A DNA stretch of 36,572 nt, from contig NZ_BCPY01000023.1 in NCBI RefSeq assembly GCF_001544195.1, positions 1 through 36,572 on the forward strand. Direction: 5' to 3'. Each line of letters starts with the position of its first letter. Within the stretch, counting starts at the first letter, position 1. Shown here piece after piece: positions 15,352 to 23,665 of this stretch. Position numbers and translations under genes: made by a program. The DNA comes from Tetragenococcus solitarius NBRC 100494. GTDB taxonomy: Bacteria; Bacillota; Bacilli; Lactobacillales; Enterococcaceae. The notes under the pieces were generated by a model. The model made no database searches and was not told the DNA's origin. It worked only from the letters and a program-made list of their open reading frames with translations.

Positions 15352-15486
15352 TTGTAACGTAAGTCCTTTTGATAATAAAATCCCGAACTATAGGGAGATT
15401 TGACTCGATTTCGCGTTTAAACGACAACTAGCAAATCTCATCAATTATAGTTCGGGAATTTTTGTCTTGTTTTCAATTAAGTCACA
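15352..15486. repeat. Inverted-repeat element, copy 2 (short core)
   Basis: AAAATCCCGAACTATA (15377-15392) pairs with TATAGTTCGGGAATTTTT (15446-15463). The flanks GTAAGTCCTTTTGATAATAA on the left and TTTTTGTCTTGTTTT on the right match those of copy 1 (11453-11694) in the same direction. The inner ends read GGGAGATTTG at the left and CAAATCTCATCAAT at the right, the reverse of the order in copy 1. No tandem array is present; the core is 53 bases. It lies between the small ORF (+) and msrC (-) and probably ends both transcripts. Confidence 0.75.
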
Positions 15487-15502
15487 GGTGCTTTGATTTA
15501 TT

Positions 15503-15970
15503 TTAAAATACCTGTAATAGTTGCTCACAATACTTTTCTAAATAGTTTTGATCTGTAAGATCATAACTATTTACTTCTTGACTGTCGATATCAAGCACGC
15601 CTATTAAACGCTCGTTTTTAAGCATAGGTACCACAATTTCTGAAAGTGCTGCTGAGTCACAGGCAATGTAGTTTTTGTGTTCTTTGACGTTTCCGACAAT
15701 GACCGTCTGCTCTTTATGAGCAGCCTCGCCACAGACACCTTTTCCCATCTGGATACGTGTACAAGAGACATTTCCTTGAAAGGGTCCTAATATTAATTCA
15801 TTTCCATCAAACAAATAAAATCCTGCAAATACTGTATCTGGTAATGTCATATTTAGCAAAGCTGTCGCATTAGATAATGTAGCTAACCAATTTTTCTCAT
15901 CTTTAATGAGCTCAGCTTGCTGTGCAAGCATCAATTCATATGCTTTTTGCTTTTCTTCTTTGCTCCACAA
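15503..15970 (-). CDS. msrC: Free methionine-(R)-sulfoxide reductase (GAF domain)
   Basis: This cytoplasmic antioxidant enzyme reduces free L-methionine-(R)-S-oxide with thioredoxin. It is a single GAF domain of 155 residues. Three cysteines, Cys70 (NVSCTRI), Cys80 (GVCGEAA) and Cys104 (YIACDSAA), have the same 10- and 24-residue spacing as the catalytic and resolving cysteines of E. coli fRMsr. The pocket-closing stretch SEIVVPM and GVLDIDS also fit. The start is TTG 15970, with AGGAGGG upstream; no ATG lies nearby. It lies 17 bases downstream of the UPF0210 gene, so it probably ends the ACT-UPF0210-msrC transcript. Confidence 0.92.
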   Translation of the reverse strand: MWSKEEKQKAYELMLAQQAELIKDEKNWLATLSNATALLNMTLPDTVFAGFYLFDGNELILGPFQGNVSCTRIQMGKGVCGEAAHKEQTVIVGNVKEHKNYIACDSAALSEIVVPMLKNERLIGVLDIDSQEVNSYDLTDQNYLEKYCEQLLQVF

Positions 15971-15987
15971 AGTAGATGTCCCTCCTA

Positions 15988-17337
15988 CTAATTTTTAAAT
16001 GAATGTAAAGGTGCGGGTATTCTGCCGCCCCGTTGGATAAAATCAGAAGAATTTGCCTCATTTGTTTGCATTACCGGTGCTGATCCTAATAATCCGCCAA
16101 ATTCGACATGATCTCCTACTTTCTTATTTTTTGCTGGAATAATGCGCACTGCTGTTGTTTTCTGATTGATAACTCCAATCGCTGCTTCATCGGCAATCAT
16201 TGCGCTAATAGTTTCTGCGGGCGTCTTGTCAGCAATAGCAATCATATCTAAACCCACTGAACAAATCGCCGTCATCGCTTCGAGTTTTTCTAAATTCAAT
16301 GTGCCGTTTTCGGCTGCTTTAATCATTCCAGCATCTTCTGAAACAGGAATAAAAGCCCCGGATAGACCACCCACGTGGTTGCATGCCATGACACCGCCCT
16401 TTTTTACTGCGTCATTTAACAAAGCTAGTGCAGCTGTTGTTCCATGTGTTCCAACTGATTCTAAACCCATTTCTTCTAAAATTTGCGCTACGCTATCACC
16501 GACTGCTGGTGTAGGTGCTAATGAGAGATCGACAATTCCAAAGGGAATTTCCAATCGCTTGGAAGCTTCTTTGCCAACTAGTTGACCCATACGCGTAATT
16601 TTAAAGGCAGTTTTTTTCACCGTTTCAGCGACAACGTCGAATGATTCACCTTTGACCTTTTCCAGAGCCCGCTTTACCACTCCTGGGCCGCTGATGCCCA
16701 CATTAATAACTGTATCTGCTTCTCCAAAGCCATGAAACGCTCCTGCCATAAACGGGTTGTCTTCGACAGCATTCGCAAATACCACAAGTTTTGCACATCC
16801 TAGATCTGATTGTTCTGCTGTTTTTTTGATTACAGTCCCCATAGTTTTTACTGCATCCATATTAATTCCTGCTTTGGTTGAGCCTATGTTCACCGAAGAA
16901 CAGACAAAATCTGTTTCTGCCAAAGCTTGGGGGATCGACTTGATAAGTGCTGAGTCTGAGCCTTGAAACCCTTTTTCTACTAAGGCACTGTATCCGCCTA
17001 TAAAATCCACACCCACTGCTTTGGCCGCTTGATCTAATGTTTGAGCGTATTGGACACAATCTGTTGCTGTTGCCTTTGCAGCAGAAGCAACGGCAGCAAT
17101 CGGAGTGACGGAAACACGTTTGTTAATAATTGGAATACCGTATTCTCTTGCAATCTGGTCGCCAACACTCACTAAGTCCTTAGCACAACGTGTGATTTTT
17201 TGATAAATTTTTTTACAAGCTGCATCAACATCAGTATCAATACAATCTAGTAATGAAATCCCCATGGTAATTGTTCGAATATCTAAATTATCTTCTTCAA
17301 TCATACGAATCGTTTCAAATATTTGGTTGGTTTCCAT
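15988..17337 (-). CDS. UPF0210 (DUF711) family protein
   Basis: This 449-residue protein begins [20 protein letters not shown] and contains [12 protein letters not shown], followed by long Ala/Gly/Val-rich helices and strands. That is the pattern of the PFL-like UPF0210/DUF711 family, whose structure resembles glycyl-radical enzymes. The function is not established. The ATG is preceded by TAGGAGA at suitable spacing. It begins 10 bases after the ACT-domain gene, a pairing conserved in many Firmicutes, so the ACT protein may sense a small ligand for it (inference). The C-terminus carries conserved [13 protein letters not shown]. Confidence 0.9.
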   Translation of the reverse strand: METNQIFETIRMIEEDNLDIRTITMGISLLDCIDTDVDAACKKIYQKITRCAKDLVSVGDQIAREYGIPIINKRVSVTPIAAVASAAKATATDCVQYAQTLDQAAKAVGVDFIGGYSALVEKGFQGSDSALIKSIPQALAETDFVCSSVNIGSTKAGINMDAVKTMGTVIKKTAEQSDLGCAKLVVFANAVEDNPFMAGAFHGFGEADTVINVGISGPGVVKRALEKVKGESFDVVAETVKKTAFKITRMGQLVGKEASKRLEIPFGIVDLSLAPTPAVGDSVAQILEEMGLESVGTHGTTAALALLNDAVKKGGVMACNHVGGLSGAFIPVSEDAGMIKAAENGTLNLEKLEAMTAICSVGLDMIAIADKTPAETISAMIADEAAIGVINQKTTAVRIIPAKNKKVGDHVEFGGLLGSAPVMQTNEANSSDFIQRGGRIPAPLHSFKN

Positions 17338-17347
17338 ATTCTATCTC

Positions 17348-17617
17348 CTAACCTAGCTTATGCATAGCGTTAAAAATTTCTTCATTTTGAATACTAATTT
17401 TGATTCCTAATTGTTGACCGACTTTATCTAATTCTTCTCGTATATAGTCAAAATTAGCCGTTTTATCCATTTCCAAAATCATCATCATCGTAAAATAATC
17501 TTGCATGATCGTTTGTGTAATATCAATAATATTGATATTTAAGGTTGCTAAATTGTGACTTACTCCTGCCACAATGCCCACCTTATCCTTACCAATAACC
17601 GTCAAAACTGCACGCAT
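17348..17617 (-). CDS. ACT domain protein, UPF0237 family
   Basis: This 89-residue protein is a single ACT domain: MRAVLTVIGKDKVGIVAGV is strand 1 and the ligand loop, and NINIIDITQTIMQDYFTMMM is the second strand pair, as in GcvR-like regulators. The start is ATG 17617, behind AGGGGGA; an upstream in-frame ATG would add an 11-residue tail without a ribosome site. It is the first gene of the transcript with the UPF0210 protein and msrC. It probably binds an amino acid or similar small molecule; the ligand is unknown. Confidence 0.88.
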   Translation of the reverse strand: MRAVLTVIGKDKVGIVAGVSHNLATLNINIIDITQTIMQDYFTMMMILEMDKTANFDYIREELDKVGQQLGIKISIQNEEIFNAMHKLG

Positions 17618-17741
17618 TTCTCTTCCCCCTTTGCAGTGACTTTGATTCATTATAGCATAGCTGTATTTTTCTAAGGAATATTTATCATAAGAAAAACATT
17701 TTAACCAATCTTTTTACAGCTTTTTTTATCGAAAAATGCAA

Positions 17742-17785
17742 AAAAGATTGAGAGACAAATTTTATCATTTGTCCCCCAATCTTTT
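17742..17785 (-). terminator. Terminator of the universal stress protein gene
   Basis: On the minus strand AAAAGATTGGGGGACAAAT pairs with ATTTGTCTCTCAATCTTTT around GATAAA, followed by TTGC and more T. Substitutions in the stem are G-U pairs on this strand. Confidence 0.85.
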
Positions 17786-17801
17786 GCTTTATACCTAAAA
17801 T

Positions 17802-18236
17802 TTATTTGATTACCATCACATTACAAGGCGCATGATTGACAACAAAAGAAGTAGTAGCTCCAACCAAAGCCTGAGCAATGGCTCCTTTTCCTGTTGAGCC
17901 CATAACAATCAAGTCAATCTCATGTTCTTTAGGCAAGTCCATGCCAATCATTTCTTTAGGCGAACCAATTTCAACAATCCGTTCAATTTTTTTAATACCC
18001 GCTTGTTCAGCGATTTTCACTTTTTCATCCATGTCTTCTTCGATATTTTGCTTCTCGTCTTTTAATAAACGAGAAAAGGCATAAGCACTAGTAGTCAACT
18101 CAACATCATTAATAATCCAAGCTAAAAAAACTGTAGCATCATTACGTTTGGCAATTTCGATAGCTTCTTTAAAAGCTTTTTCTGATTTTTCCGACCCATC
18201 AATAGCGACTAATATTCGTTTATAGGCTTCCAGCAT
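17802..18236 (-). CDS. Universal stress protein, UspA family
   Basis: This cytoplasmic single-domain Usp has 144 residues. It begins YKRILVAIDGSEKSEKAF, the standard first strand and helix. The ATP-binding signature G-2x-G-9x-G-S/T appears in modified form at GSTGKGAIAQALVGATTSFV, followed by the closing strand PCNVMVIK. ATP-binding Usps are linked to survival under starvation and stress; the particular role here is unknown. The ATG has AAAGGAGG in front. It is alone, with a terminator after it and a divergent rimM-trmD unit before it. Confidence 0.93.
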   Translation of the reverse strand: MLEAYKRILVAIDGSEKSEKAFKEAIEIAKRNDATVFLAWIINDVELTTSAYAFSRLLKDEKQNIEEDMDEKVKIAEQAGIKKIERIVEIGSPKEMIGMDLPKEHEIDLIVMGSTGKGAIAQALVGATTSFVVNHAPCNVMVIK

Positions 18237-18334
18237 TGTAAGCGCCTCCTTTTCTTTTATTATATCATTTTGTTAATAAATACCATAGTATTTTCTTGTA
18301 CAAACCAGCAAATCTGGCTTTCATTTATTAGTCA

Positions 18335-18343
18335 TGCTAAAAT
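18335..18343 (+). promoter_or_regulatory. Extended -10 promoter of rimM-trmD
   Basis: TG-C-TAAAAT lies about 45 bases before rimM. No clear -35 is seen. It would give a leader of about 35 nt. Confidence 0.5.
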
Positions 18344-18385
18344 AAATGAGTCTGAACAGTAAACTACTAGAAACGAGGGAATATA

Positions 18386-18910
18386 TTGGTTGAATATTTA
18401 GAAGTAGGAACAATTGTCAACACACAAGGAATTAAAGGGGAAGTGCGCGTACTTTCCCAAACAGATTCTCCAGAAAAACGCTATAAAATAGGAACAAAGT
18501 TAACCCTTTTTTTAAAAGGAAAAGACCCGTTTGAATTGACCGTTGCAAGTCATCGCAAGCACAAAAACTTTGACATATTGTCTTTTGAAGGCTATCCATC
18601 CATTAATGATGTTGAGCCTTTACGTCAGGGCACATTAATGATTCCGAAAACGGAACTCACAGAATTAAGTAAAGATGAATATTATTACTATGAAATTATC
18701 GGTTTAGAAGTTTATCAGAAAACTGGTGAAAAATTAGGACAAGTAAAGGAAATTCTTTCTCCTGGAGCAAATGACGTCTGGGTTGTCCAGAGACAAAATA
18801 AACCAGACGCTTTGTTGCCTTTTATTTCTTCTGTCGTTAAAGAGATTGATTTGAAAAATCAGAAAGCATACGTAGAAATACCAGAAGGGTTGTTAGATGA
18901 TGAGAATTGA
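18386..18910 (+). CDS. rimM: 16S rRNA processing protein RimM
   Basis: This ribosome maturation factor binds S19 and helps assemble the 30S head. It has 174 residues. The N-terminal domain begins [19 protein letters not shown] and the C-terminal PRC-barrel includes [12 protein letters not shown] and [12 protein letters not shown]. The start is TTG 18386 with GAGGGA upstream. It overlaps trmD by 14 bases, an arrangement widely conserved. Unlike in many Firmicutes, khpA and rpsP are not directly upstream; they lie 12 kb away on the other strand. Confidence 0.96.
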   Translation: MVEYLEVGTIVNTQGIKGEVRVLSQTDSPEKRYKIGTKLTLFLKGKDPFELTVASHRKHKNFDILSFEGYPSINDVEPLRQGTLMIPKTELTELSKDEYYYYEIIGLEVYQKTGEKLGQVKEILSPGANDVWVVQRQNKPDALLPFISSVVKEIDLKNQKAYVEIPEGLLDDEN

Positions 18911-19634
18911 TGTGTTAACGTTATTTCCTAAAATGTTTGAAGGACCTATGAACGAATCGATTTTAGGCAAAGCACAAGAAAAGGACCAATTGGAGATTAA
19001 TCTTTCAAATTTTCGTGATTATTCTGCAAACAAACATCATACCGTAGATGACTACCCTTATGGTGGCGGAGCAGGCATGCTGTTAAAAGTACAACCTATT
19101 TATGATAACCTACAGGCGATTAAAAATGCTACCCCCCACACCAAAAAACGTATTGTATTATTAGATCCAGCGGGTGCTCCCTTTAACCAAAAAATGGCAG
19201 AGGATTTCTCCAAAGAAGAACACTTAATTTTTATTTGCGGTCATTATGAAGGTTATGACGAGCGGATTCGTTCATTGGTTACCGACGAAGTTTCGATTGG
19301 TGATTACGTATTAACTGGCGGTGAATTAGGCGCGATGGTAATGATTGATGCTACTGTTCGTTTACTACCGGAAGTATTAGGAAATGAACAGTCAGCCAAA
19401 ACCGATTCACATTCTACCGGTTTATTAGAGCACCCTCAATATACGCGCCCTGCTGTATTCAATAATATGGAAGTTCCAGAGGTTTTAAAAAATGGCAATC
19501 ACAAGTTGATCGAACAATGGCAATTAAAAGAAGCATTACGCCGTACATGGCAGCGCCGGCCCGATATGTTAGAAAAAATTGAATTAACTGACGAAATGAA
19601 AAAACTTTTGGAAGAAGTCAAACAAGAACAATAA
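18897..19634 (+). CDS. trmD: tRNA (guanine37-N1)-methyltransferase
   Basis: This SPOUT-class enzyme makes m1G37 in tRNAs for Leu, Pro and Arg, preventing +1 frameshifts. It has 245 residues. The trefoil-knot SAM site is visible as [23 protein letters not shown], and the signature [17 protein letters not shown]. The C-terminal helical domain ends with [14 protein letters not shown]. The start is ATG 18897 inside rimM, behind AGAAGGG; a second ATG follows at once (18900) and could be used instead. In many relatives rplS comes next, but here an AbrB-family membrane gene follows. Confidence 0.97.
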   Translation: MMRIDVLTLFPKMFEGPMNESILGKAQEKDQLEINLSNFRDYSANKHHTVDDYPYGGGAGMLLKVQPIYDNLQAIKNATPHTKKRIVLLDPAGAPFNQKMAEDFSKEEHLIFICGHYEGYDERIRSLVTDEVSIGDYVLTGGELGAMVMIDATVRLLPEVLGNEQSAKTDSHSTGLLEHPQYTRPAVFNNMEVPEVLKNGNHKLIEQWQLKEALRRTWQRRPDMLEKIELTDEMKKLLEEVKQEQ

Positions 19635-19677
19635 TGAAACAAACTGCAGCAAGCCCATTTTTATGGAGGTTATTCTA

Positions 19678-20727
19678 TTGTCAATTGGTATTTCCATGCT
19701 TTTTACTTTTATTGTCGCTTTTATAGGTGCAAAAATCGGACAAAAATTGCATTTCCCAGCTCCTTTTATGATTGGTAGTATGCTTGCCGTCATGCTTTTT
19801 TCTGTACTTACAGATACAGCTTATTTTCCAAAAGAGGCCAAAATTATTGCCCAAATAGTAGCGGGAATCTTTATCGGTCAAAAGTTAACTCGATCAGATG
19901 TCATTCACTTAAAATATGTAATAAAACCTACGCTTTTACTTTTAGTTATCTTGACTCTCAATACATTTATCATGGGATTAGCTTTTTCTTACTTTTTTCA
20001 TTGGAACGTATTAACCGGACTTCTAGCAACTACCCCTGGTGGCTTAATGGACACCACCCTTATCGCAGCTGATTTTGACTCTGAAATTCATATTGTCGCT
20101 ATTATGCAATTAGTACGTAGTGTCGGTGTACTACTACTCTTTCCTACTTGGATTAACCTTTTTACAGCTGAAAAAGCCCAAGAAGAACCAGCAGAAGAAA
20201 ATGTTGAATCAACCAGAAAAAAACAACCATTAAACAAAAAACACTTTTTAATTGTCCTGTTTGTCGGGGCTTCTGGTGGATTAATTGGTTACTTTTTAGG
20301 TTTTCCAGCAGGAACACTTAGTTTATCCTTAATGTTTTCTGCCCTATTTAAATTGCGCACCAATATTAGTGCCTTCCCTATTCAAATTCGACAATTTGCT
20401 CAAATTTTAGCGGGTTCAATGGTTGGCTCCAGTTTTACTCGTGAAGTTGCGGCTTCTTTGAAAACCTTTTTTATTCCAGCACTGCTTTTAATTGTTGTCT
20501 ATTTATTAATAAGTTATCTTTATGCCTGGATAAATAAACGCAAAGACTGGTTAGATTTCACCTCTGCCTTATTTGCTTCCTGTCCTGCTGGAGCTACAGA
20601 CATTGCTTTGATTTCGGCTGACTACGGCGTCAATATGAACAGTGTCGCTATGATTCAAATCGCTCGTTTAATTCATGCAGTCGGAATTATGCCACTATTG
20701 TATCAATTCGTTAGCTTCTTTTTATAA
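19678..20727 (+). CDS. AbrB-family membrane protein
   Basis: This 349-residue integral membrane protein is built as two homologous halves, each with about five helices, of the AbrB family (PF05145), often mislabelled ammonia monooxygenase. Repeat signatures are ATTPGGLMDTTLIAADF in the first half and ASCPAGATDIALISADYGVN in the second. The start is TTG 19678; the upstream ATG-GAG-GTT is the ribosome site itself (GGAGG at 19665-19669, 8 bases away). It follows trmD by 43 bases and may be co-transcribed. It converges on the pyrophosphatase-like gene with a 6-base overlap. Its substrate is unknown; the family is thought to be transporter-like. Confidence 0.85.
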   Translation: MSIGISMLFTFIVAFIGAKIGQKLHFPAPFMIGSMLAVMLFSVLTDTAYFPKEAKIIAQIVAGIFIGQKLTRSDVIHLKYVIKPTLLLLVILTLNTFIMGLAFSYFFHWNVLTGLLATTPGGLMDTTLIAADFDSEIHIVAIMQLVRSVGVLLLFPTWINLFTAEKAQEEPAEENVESTRKKQPLNKKHFLIVLFVGASGGLIGYFLGFPAGTLSLSLMFSALFKLRTNISAFPIQIRQFAQILAGSMVGSSFTREVAASLKTFFIPALLLIVVYLLISYLYAWINKRKDWLDFTSALFASCPAGATDIALISADYGVNMNSVAMIQIARLIHAVGIMPLLYQFVSFFL

Positions 20728-21051
20728 CAGCTCGATTGTTGATTGAAAATATTGTTCCAAAAAATGTGTAGAATTTTTTATTTCAGTAATTGAAAGTTCT
20801 TCACCTACTTTTGTAGCCACCCATTTATCTTCCACATCGTCTTTGCGATGAATAATCGCTACAATTTCTCCAGTAAAACTTGCAATAGCTTCATTGACGT
20901 CTTTTGAAATAATGTAAACATCTTGGCCTTCCCCATCTCCTGCAATAATCTCTGGGATATACCCGTAGTTAAGAGGATAAATGTTTCCGTGGTTATCTTT
21001 GTATCCTTGAGGACGGTCAATTGTTACCCTGACTTGCATTTTTTTACCCAT
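20722..21051 (-). CDS. Short inorganic pyrophosphatase-like protein
   Basis: At 109 residues this is much shorter than family I pyrophosphatases (about 175). The core resembles them: VTIDRPQGYKDNHGNIYPLNYGYIPEI, then GDGEGQDVYII in place of the metal-binding DxDPxDV, and RKDDVEDKWVAT in place of DxxxDDK. The N-terminal and C-terminal catalytic parts of the full-length enzyme are absent. Proteins of this kind are common in Lactobacillales, usually named inorganic pyrophosphatase. Whether it is active is unclear, since one metal ligand pattern is changed. The ATG is preceded by AAGGAG. It stands alone on this strand. Confidence 0.7.
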   Translation of the reverse strand: MGKKMQVRVTIDRPQGYKDNHGNIYPLNYGYIPEIIAGDGEGQDVYIISKDVNEAIASFTGEIVAIIHRKDDVEDKWVATKVGEELSITEIKNSTHFLEQYFQSTIELL

Positions 21052-21201
21052 AATAACTCTCCTTGTCCTATGATATCACTCATAAATAACCGATGCGATT
21101 TCAAATTTTATTTCAAGTCTATAATATCACGATAAAACAAAACCATCTATTTCATATCCGTCACTTTTAAAACAACTTTTCCTTTACCTTAAAGAAAAGA
21201 G

Positions 21202-21210
21202 TGCTAGAAT
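21202..21210 (+). promoter_or_regulatory. Extended -10 promoter of the permease-acetyltransferase pair
   Basis: TG-C-TAGAAT lies 34 bases before the permease start. The -35 region is weak. Confidence 0.5.
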
Positions 21211-21243
21211 AATTTTACTAGGAAATTTACAAGGAGCTTATGA

Positions 21244-22344
21244 ATGAAACGTTTGTTTGATTTTTTCCGCAATGATCTTCTTTTTAGTATTTCACTTTTA
21301 CTAGCTGTAATCGCCATTGTCTGGGGGCGTTTTGCCATCCAAGATATTAATTTTAAAGTCATTGCAACACTGGGCGGCTTAATGTTAGTTATTAGCGGAT
21401 TGGACTCCACTGGAATTTTGAGCTATTTCGGTCAGATCTTAGTTAAAAAAAGTCTGACTTTCCGGCAACTGATCCGATATATTGTGCTATTAAGCTTTTT
21501 TAGCTCAATGTTTTTAACCAATGACGTAGCGATATTAACCTTATTACCTATTTATCTGCGAATGACAAAAGTGATTGCCAATCGCCAATCCGTATTGTTA
21601 GGTAGCGTTTATATCATTGTCGCGGCAAATTTAGGAAGTAGTTTTTTCCCATTTGGCAATCCACAAAACTTATTTTTATATTCGTATTATCATATTCCGT
21701 TACTGGAATTTTTCTATTCAACTGGTCTATTAGCTGTTTTATCATTAGCATTACTCATGGCATCTATTCAATTTATACCTAAAGAACCTCTCAGCTTAAC
21801 AATAACTAGCAAGCAATTTGACCATCAAAAAGCAATTGTTTATGGTCTTTTAATGGTTGTGATGATTTCTGGTGTTTTTAGTATAATTCATTATCTTATA
21901 GCCATTATCATCGTTGCTGTTATTGTCTTATTTTGGCAGCCTCAACTTTTCCAAAAAGTCGATTATCGTTTGCTTTGCACTTTTGCCTTCTTTTTCATTA
22001 TCGTGGGAAATCTCAGTCAATCGGAGGAATTGATTCACTGGCTACAAAGAACATTCACTAATCCAGTGAATACATTATTAGATGGTATATTGGCTTCGCA
22101 AGTGATCTCTAATGTACCTGCAGCCATCTTGCTAGCACCTTTTACTAAGTATCACCAGTCAATTCTTTTAGGGGTCAATATTGGCGGTTTGGGGACATTG
22201 ATTGCTTCTTTGGCCAATCTGATTGGCTATAAAATTGTTCGTATGCAAGTTCCAAATGACCGTAAGCTGTTTACTCGTAACTTTTATCTAGTTAATATTA
22301 TGTATTTGTCACTTTTAACACTAATCATCTCATTTATTGTTTGA
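21244..22344 (+). CDS. ArsB/NhaD (ion transporter superfamily) permease
   Basis: This 366-residue membrane transporter has about 10 helices. It has the two-repeat signature of the ion transporter superfamily: MFLTNDVAILTLLPIYL and FFPFGNPQNLFLY in the first half, and SNVPAAILLAPF and GGLGTLIASLANLIGYK in the second. These resemble SLC13/ArsB/NhaD proteins, which carry anions, arsenite or sodium. The substrate cannot be read from sequence. The ATG is behind AAGGAG. It is coupled to an acetyltransferase gene starting 14 bases after its stop. Although close to the citrate lyase genes it is on its own promoter and converges on them, so a citrate role is only a guess. Confidence 0.75.
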   Translation: MKRLFDFFRNDLLFSISLLLAVIAIVWGRFAIQDINFKVIATLGGLMLVISGLDSTGILSYFGQILVKKSLTFRQLIRYIVLLSFFSSMFLTNDVAILTLLPIYLRMTKVIANRQSVLLGSVYIIVAANLGSSFFPFGNPQNLFLYSYYHIPLLEFFYSTGLLAVLSLALLMASIQFIPKEPLSLTITSKQFDHQKAIVYGLLMVVMISGVFSIIHYLIAIIIVAVIVLFWQPQLFQKVDYRLLCTFAFFFIIVGNLSQSEELIHWLQRTFTNPVNTLLDGILASQVISNVPAAILLAPFTKYHQSILLGVNIGGLGTLIASLANLIGYKIVRMQVPNDRKLFTRNFYLVNIMYLSLLTLIISFIV

Positions 22345-22358
22345 AAGGAATGATTTTT

Positions 22359-22889
22359 TTGGAACTACGTACTCCTCGTACCCTTCTGCGCCCTTTCCAG
22401 CCAAGTGATTTCTCTGATACTTTTGCATTTTATCAACGTGCGGATGTATGTCAATTTCTTTTACATGATCCTTGGACAGATGAAAATGCAATGCAAATGT
22501 TTGAAGAAAAGCTACAAAAAAATAACTTTTCAGCCAATAATGGTCTACAATTAGCTGTTGAATTCAAACAGCAAGTTATCGGAGATATTTCTATTTTTTC
22601 TACCGGTATGCCAGATAGCGTGGAGATTGGCTATGTTTTTCATCCAGTATATGCTGGACAAGGATTTGCCTTTGAAACACTACAAGCAGTTATTGATTAT
22701 TTGTTTGAAACACAAAAGATACATCGTATACAAGCTGTCCTCGATAAACGCAACACAGCTTCAGAAAAACTTTGTCAACGTATTGGAATGCGAAAAGAAG
22801 GCGATTTAAAAAAAGATTTTTGGAATAAAGGAATGTGGACAGATACATTAATTTATGGTCTGCTAAGAGAAGATTTCTATACTACTTAA
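22359..22889 (+). CDS. GNAT acetyltransferase of the RimJ/RimL type
   Basis: The acetyl-CoA-dependent N-acetyltransferase has 176 residues. It begins ELRTPRTLLRPFQPSDF, typical of ribosomal-protein-serine acetyltransferase-like members (Acetyltransf_3). The CoA-binding turn is HPVYAGQGFAFETLQAVIDY, followed by IHRIQAVLDKRNTASEKLCQRIG and GMRKEGDLKKDFW. The start is TTG 22359, 9 bases after AAAGGA; earlier in-frame codons overlap the ribosome site or the previous stop. The target is unknown; relatives acetylate ribosomal proteins or small amines. Confidence 0.85.
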   Translation: MELRTPRTLLRPFQPSDFSDTFAFYQRADVCQFLLHDPWTDENAMQMFEEKLQKNNFSANNGLQLAVEFKQQVIGDISIFSTGMPDSVEIGYVFHPVYAGQGFAFETLQAVIDYLFETQKIHRIQAVLDKRNTASEKLCQRIGMRKEGDLKKDFWNKGMWTDTLIYGLLREDFYTT

Positions 22890-22928
22890 AACACAGAAAA
22901 ATCTAATCGAATGAAATCTCATACGACT

Positions 22929-22947
22929 AAAAAAGCAGCGCTTTTTT
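22929..22947 (+). terminator. Weak hairpin after the acetyltransferase gene
   Basis: AAAAAAGC and GCTTTTTT face each other across a 3-base loop, 40 bases after the stop codon. It is AT-rich and marginal. Confidence 0.4.
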
Positions 22948-22955
22948 ATGACAAA

Positions 22956-23028
22956 TAGCCCATCGTTTTACAATTCTTATGCGCTTATCGCTCGTTTAGC
23001 ACATAGAATCGTAAGACTTATGGGCTTA
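22956..23028 (-). repeat. Imperfect long hairpin between converging genes
   Basis: AGCCCAT-cgttttacaattcttatgcgct and its counterpart AGCACATAGAATCGTAAG-acttATGGGCT form an imperfect stem of about 28 pairs with an 13-base loop. Several mismatches are G-U pairs if the minus strand is transcribed. It lies after the citX terminator in minus-strand direction. Confidence 0.45.
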
Positions 23029-23077
23029 TCTTTATCCATTGGTACAATAGCTTTCAAATATTAGACGCTATGAATCA

Positions 23078-23117
23078 AATAACGCACCGCATGGTTTTTG
23101 ACATGCAGTGCGTTATT
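23078..23117. terminator. Terminator of citX (bidirectional)
   Basis: AATAACGCAC-c-GCATG and CATGC-a-GTGCGTTATT form a near-perfect 15-pair stem around GTTTTTGA, just beyond the citX stop. T-rich sequence follows on both sides. Confidence 0.85.
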
Positions 23118-23128
23118 CTTGTTTCTAC

Positions 23129-23665
23129 TTATCCTTCTTTTTTATCGATAATTTCTGTAACTTTTACTTGCATATCTTCAATGGAGTGGCGACGTTGTCG
23201 CCCACATTCTTTTGCATTTTTTTGACAAATTAAACAGCGTCTTGGCAAAAAGCCAATATCTTGACGGCTCAAGCTTTGTAATCCCTCTGAGTAATAATGG
23301 ACATCCAAATCAAAGAGCCGTCCGTAAGCGTAATTTTCTTCAAGGTCGACCATGTTTTTCTTTAATATTGCAGGTAAAATATCTACAACTAAGTAAAATT
23401 CAGTTCCTGTTTTATAATTATACTCAGCACTTGTAATAATAGGACAAAAGGACAGCTTTTGCTTGATACAGGTTATCATTTGTGAAAAAACTTGACTCAA
23501 TACTTCTGAATTTTTCACAGGACCTGGTATATTCATCGTTGCTAGTAACAATGTAGCATCAGGGTATTCTTTTAGTAAATCTTCTTGGCGTTTCGCTCGC
23601 ATCTCACGAGCTTCAAGCATTTCAAATAAAGAAACAGCTGGACCCGAAAATACCTCTTCAGACAT
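23129..23665 (-). CDS. citX: Citrate lyase holo-ACP synthase
   Basis: CitX attaches the prosthetic group 2'-(5''-phosphoribosyl)-3'-dephospho-CoA to Ser of the acyl carrier subunit CitD. It has 178 residues. The signature [10 protein letters not shown] is followed by the cysteine-bearing [21 protein letters not shown]. The ATG at 23665 overlaps citF by 8 bases. Its own ribosome site is poor (TGTGG), so translation probably depends on coupling. It is the last gene of citCDEFX, with a terminator beginning 12 bases after its stop. Confidence 0.95.
   Translation of the reverse strand: MSEEVFSGPAVSLFEMLEAREMRAKRQEDLLKEYPDATLLLATMNIPGPVKNSEVLSQVFSQMITCIKQKLSFCPIITSAEYNYKTGTEFYLVVDILPAILKKNMVDLEENYAYGRLFDLDVHYYSEGLQSLSRQDIGFLPRRCLICQKNAKECGRQRRHSIEDMQVKVTEIIDKKEG

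Noticed and set aside
16166-16585. A 139-codon plus-strand frame inside the UPF0210 gene
   Set aside because: It is the antisense shadow of a well-recognised gene and has Ala/Ser-rich composition typical of shadows.
21244-22344. Assignment of the permease as the citrate transporter of the cit cluster
   Set aside because: It has ArsB/NhaD-like signatures, its own promoter, an acetyltransferase as operon partner, and converges on citX rather than joining the cit operon.
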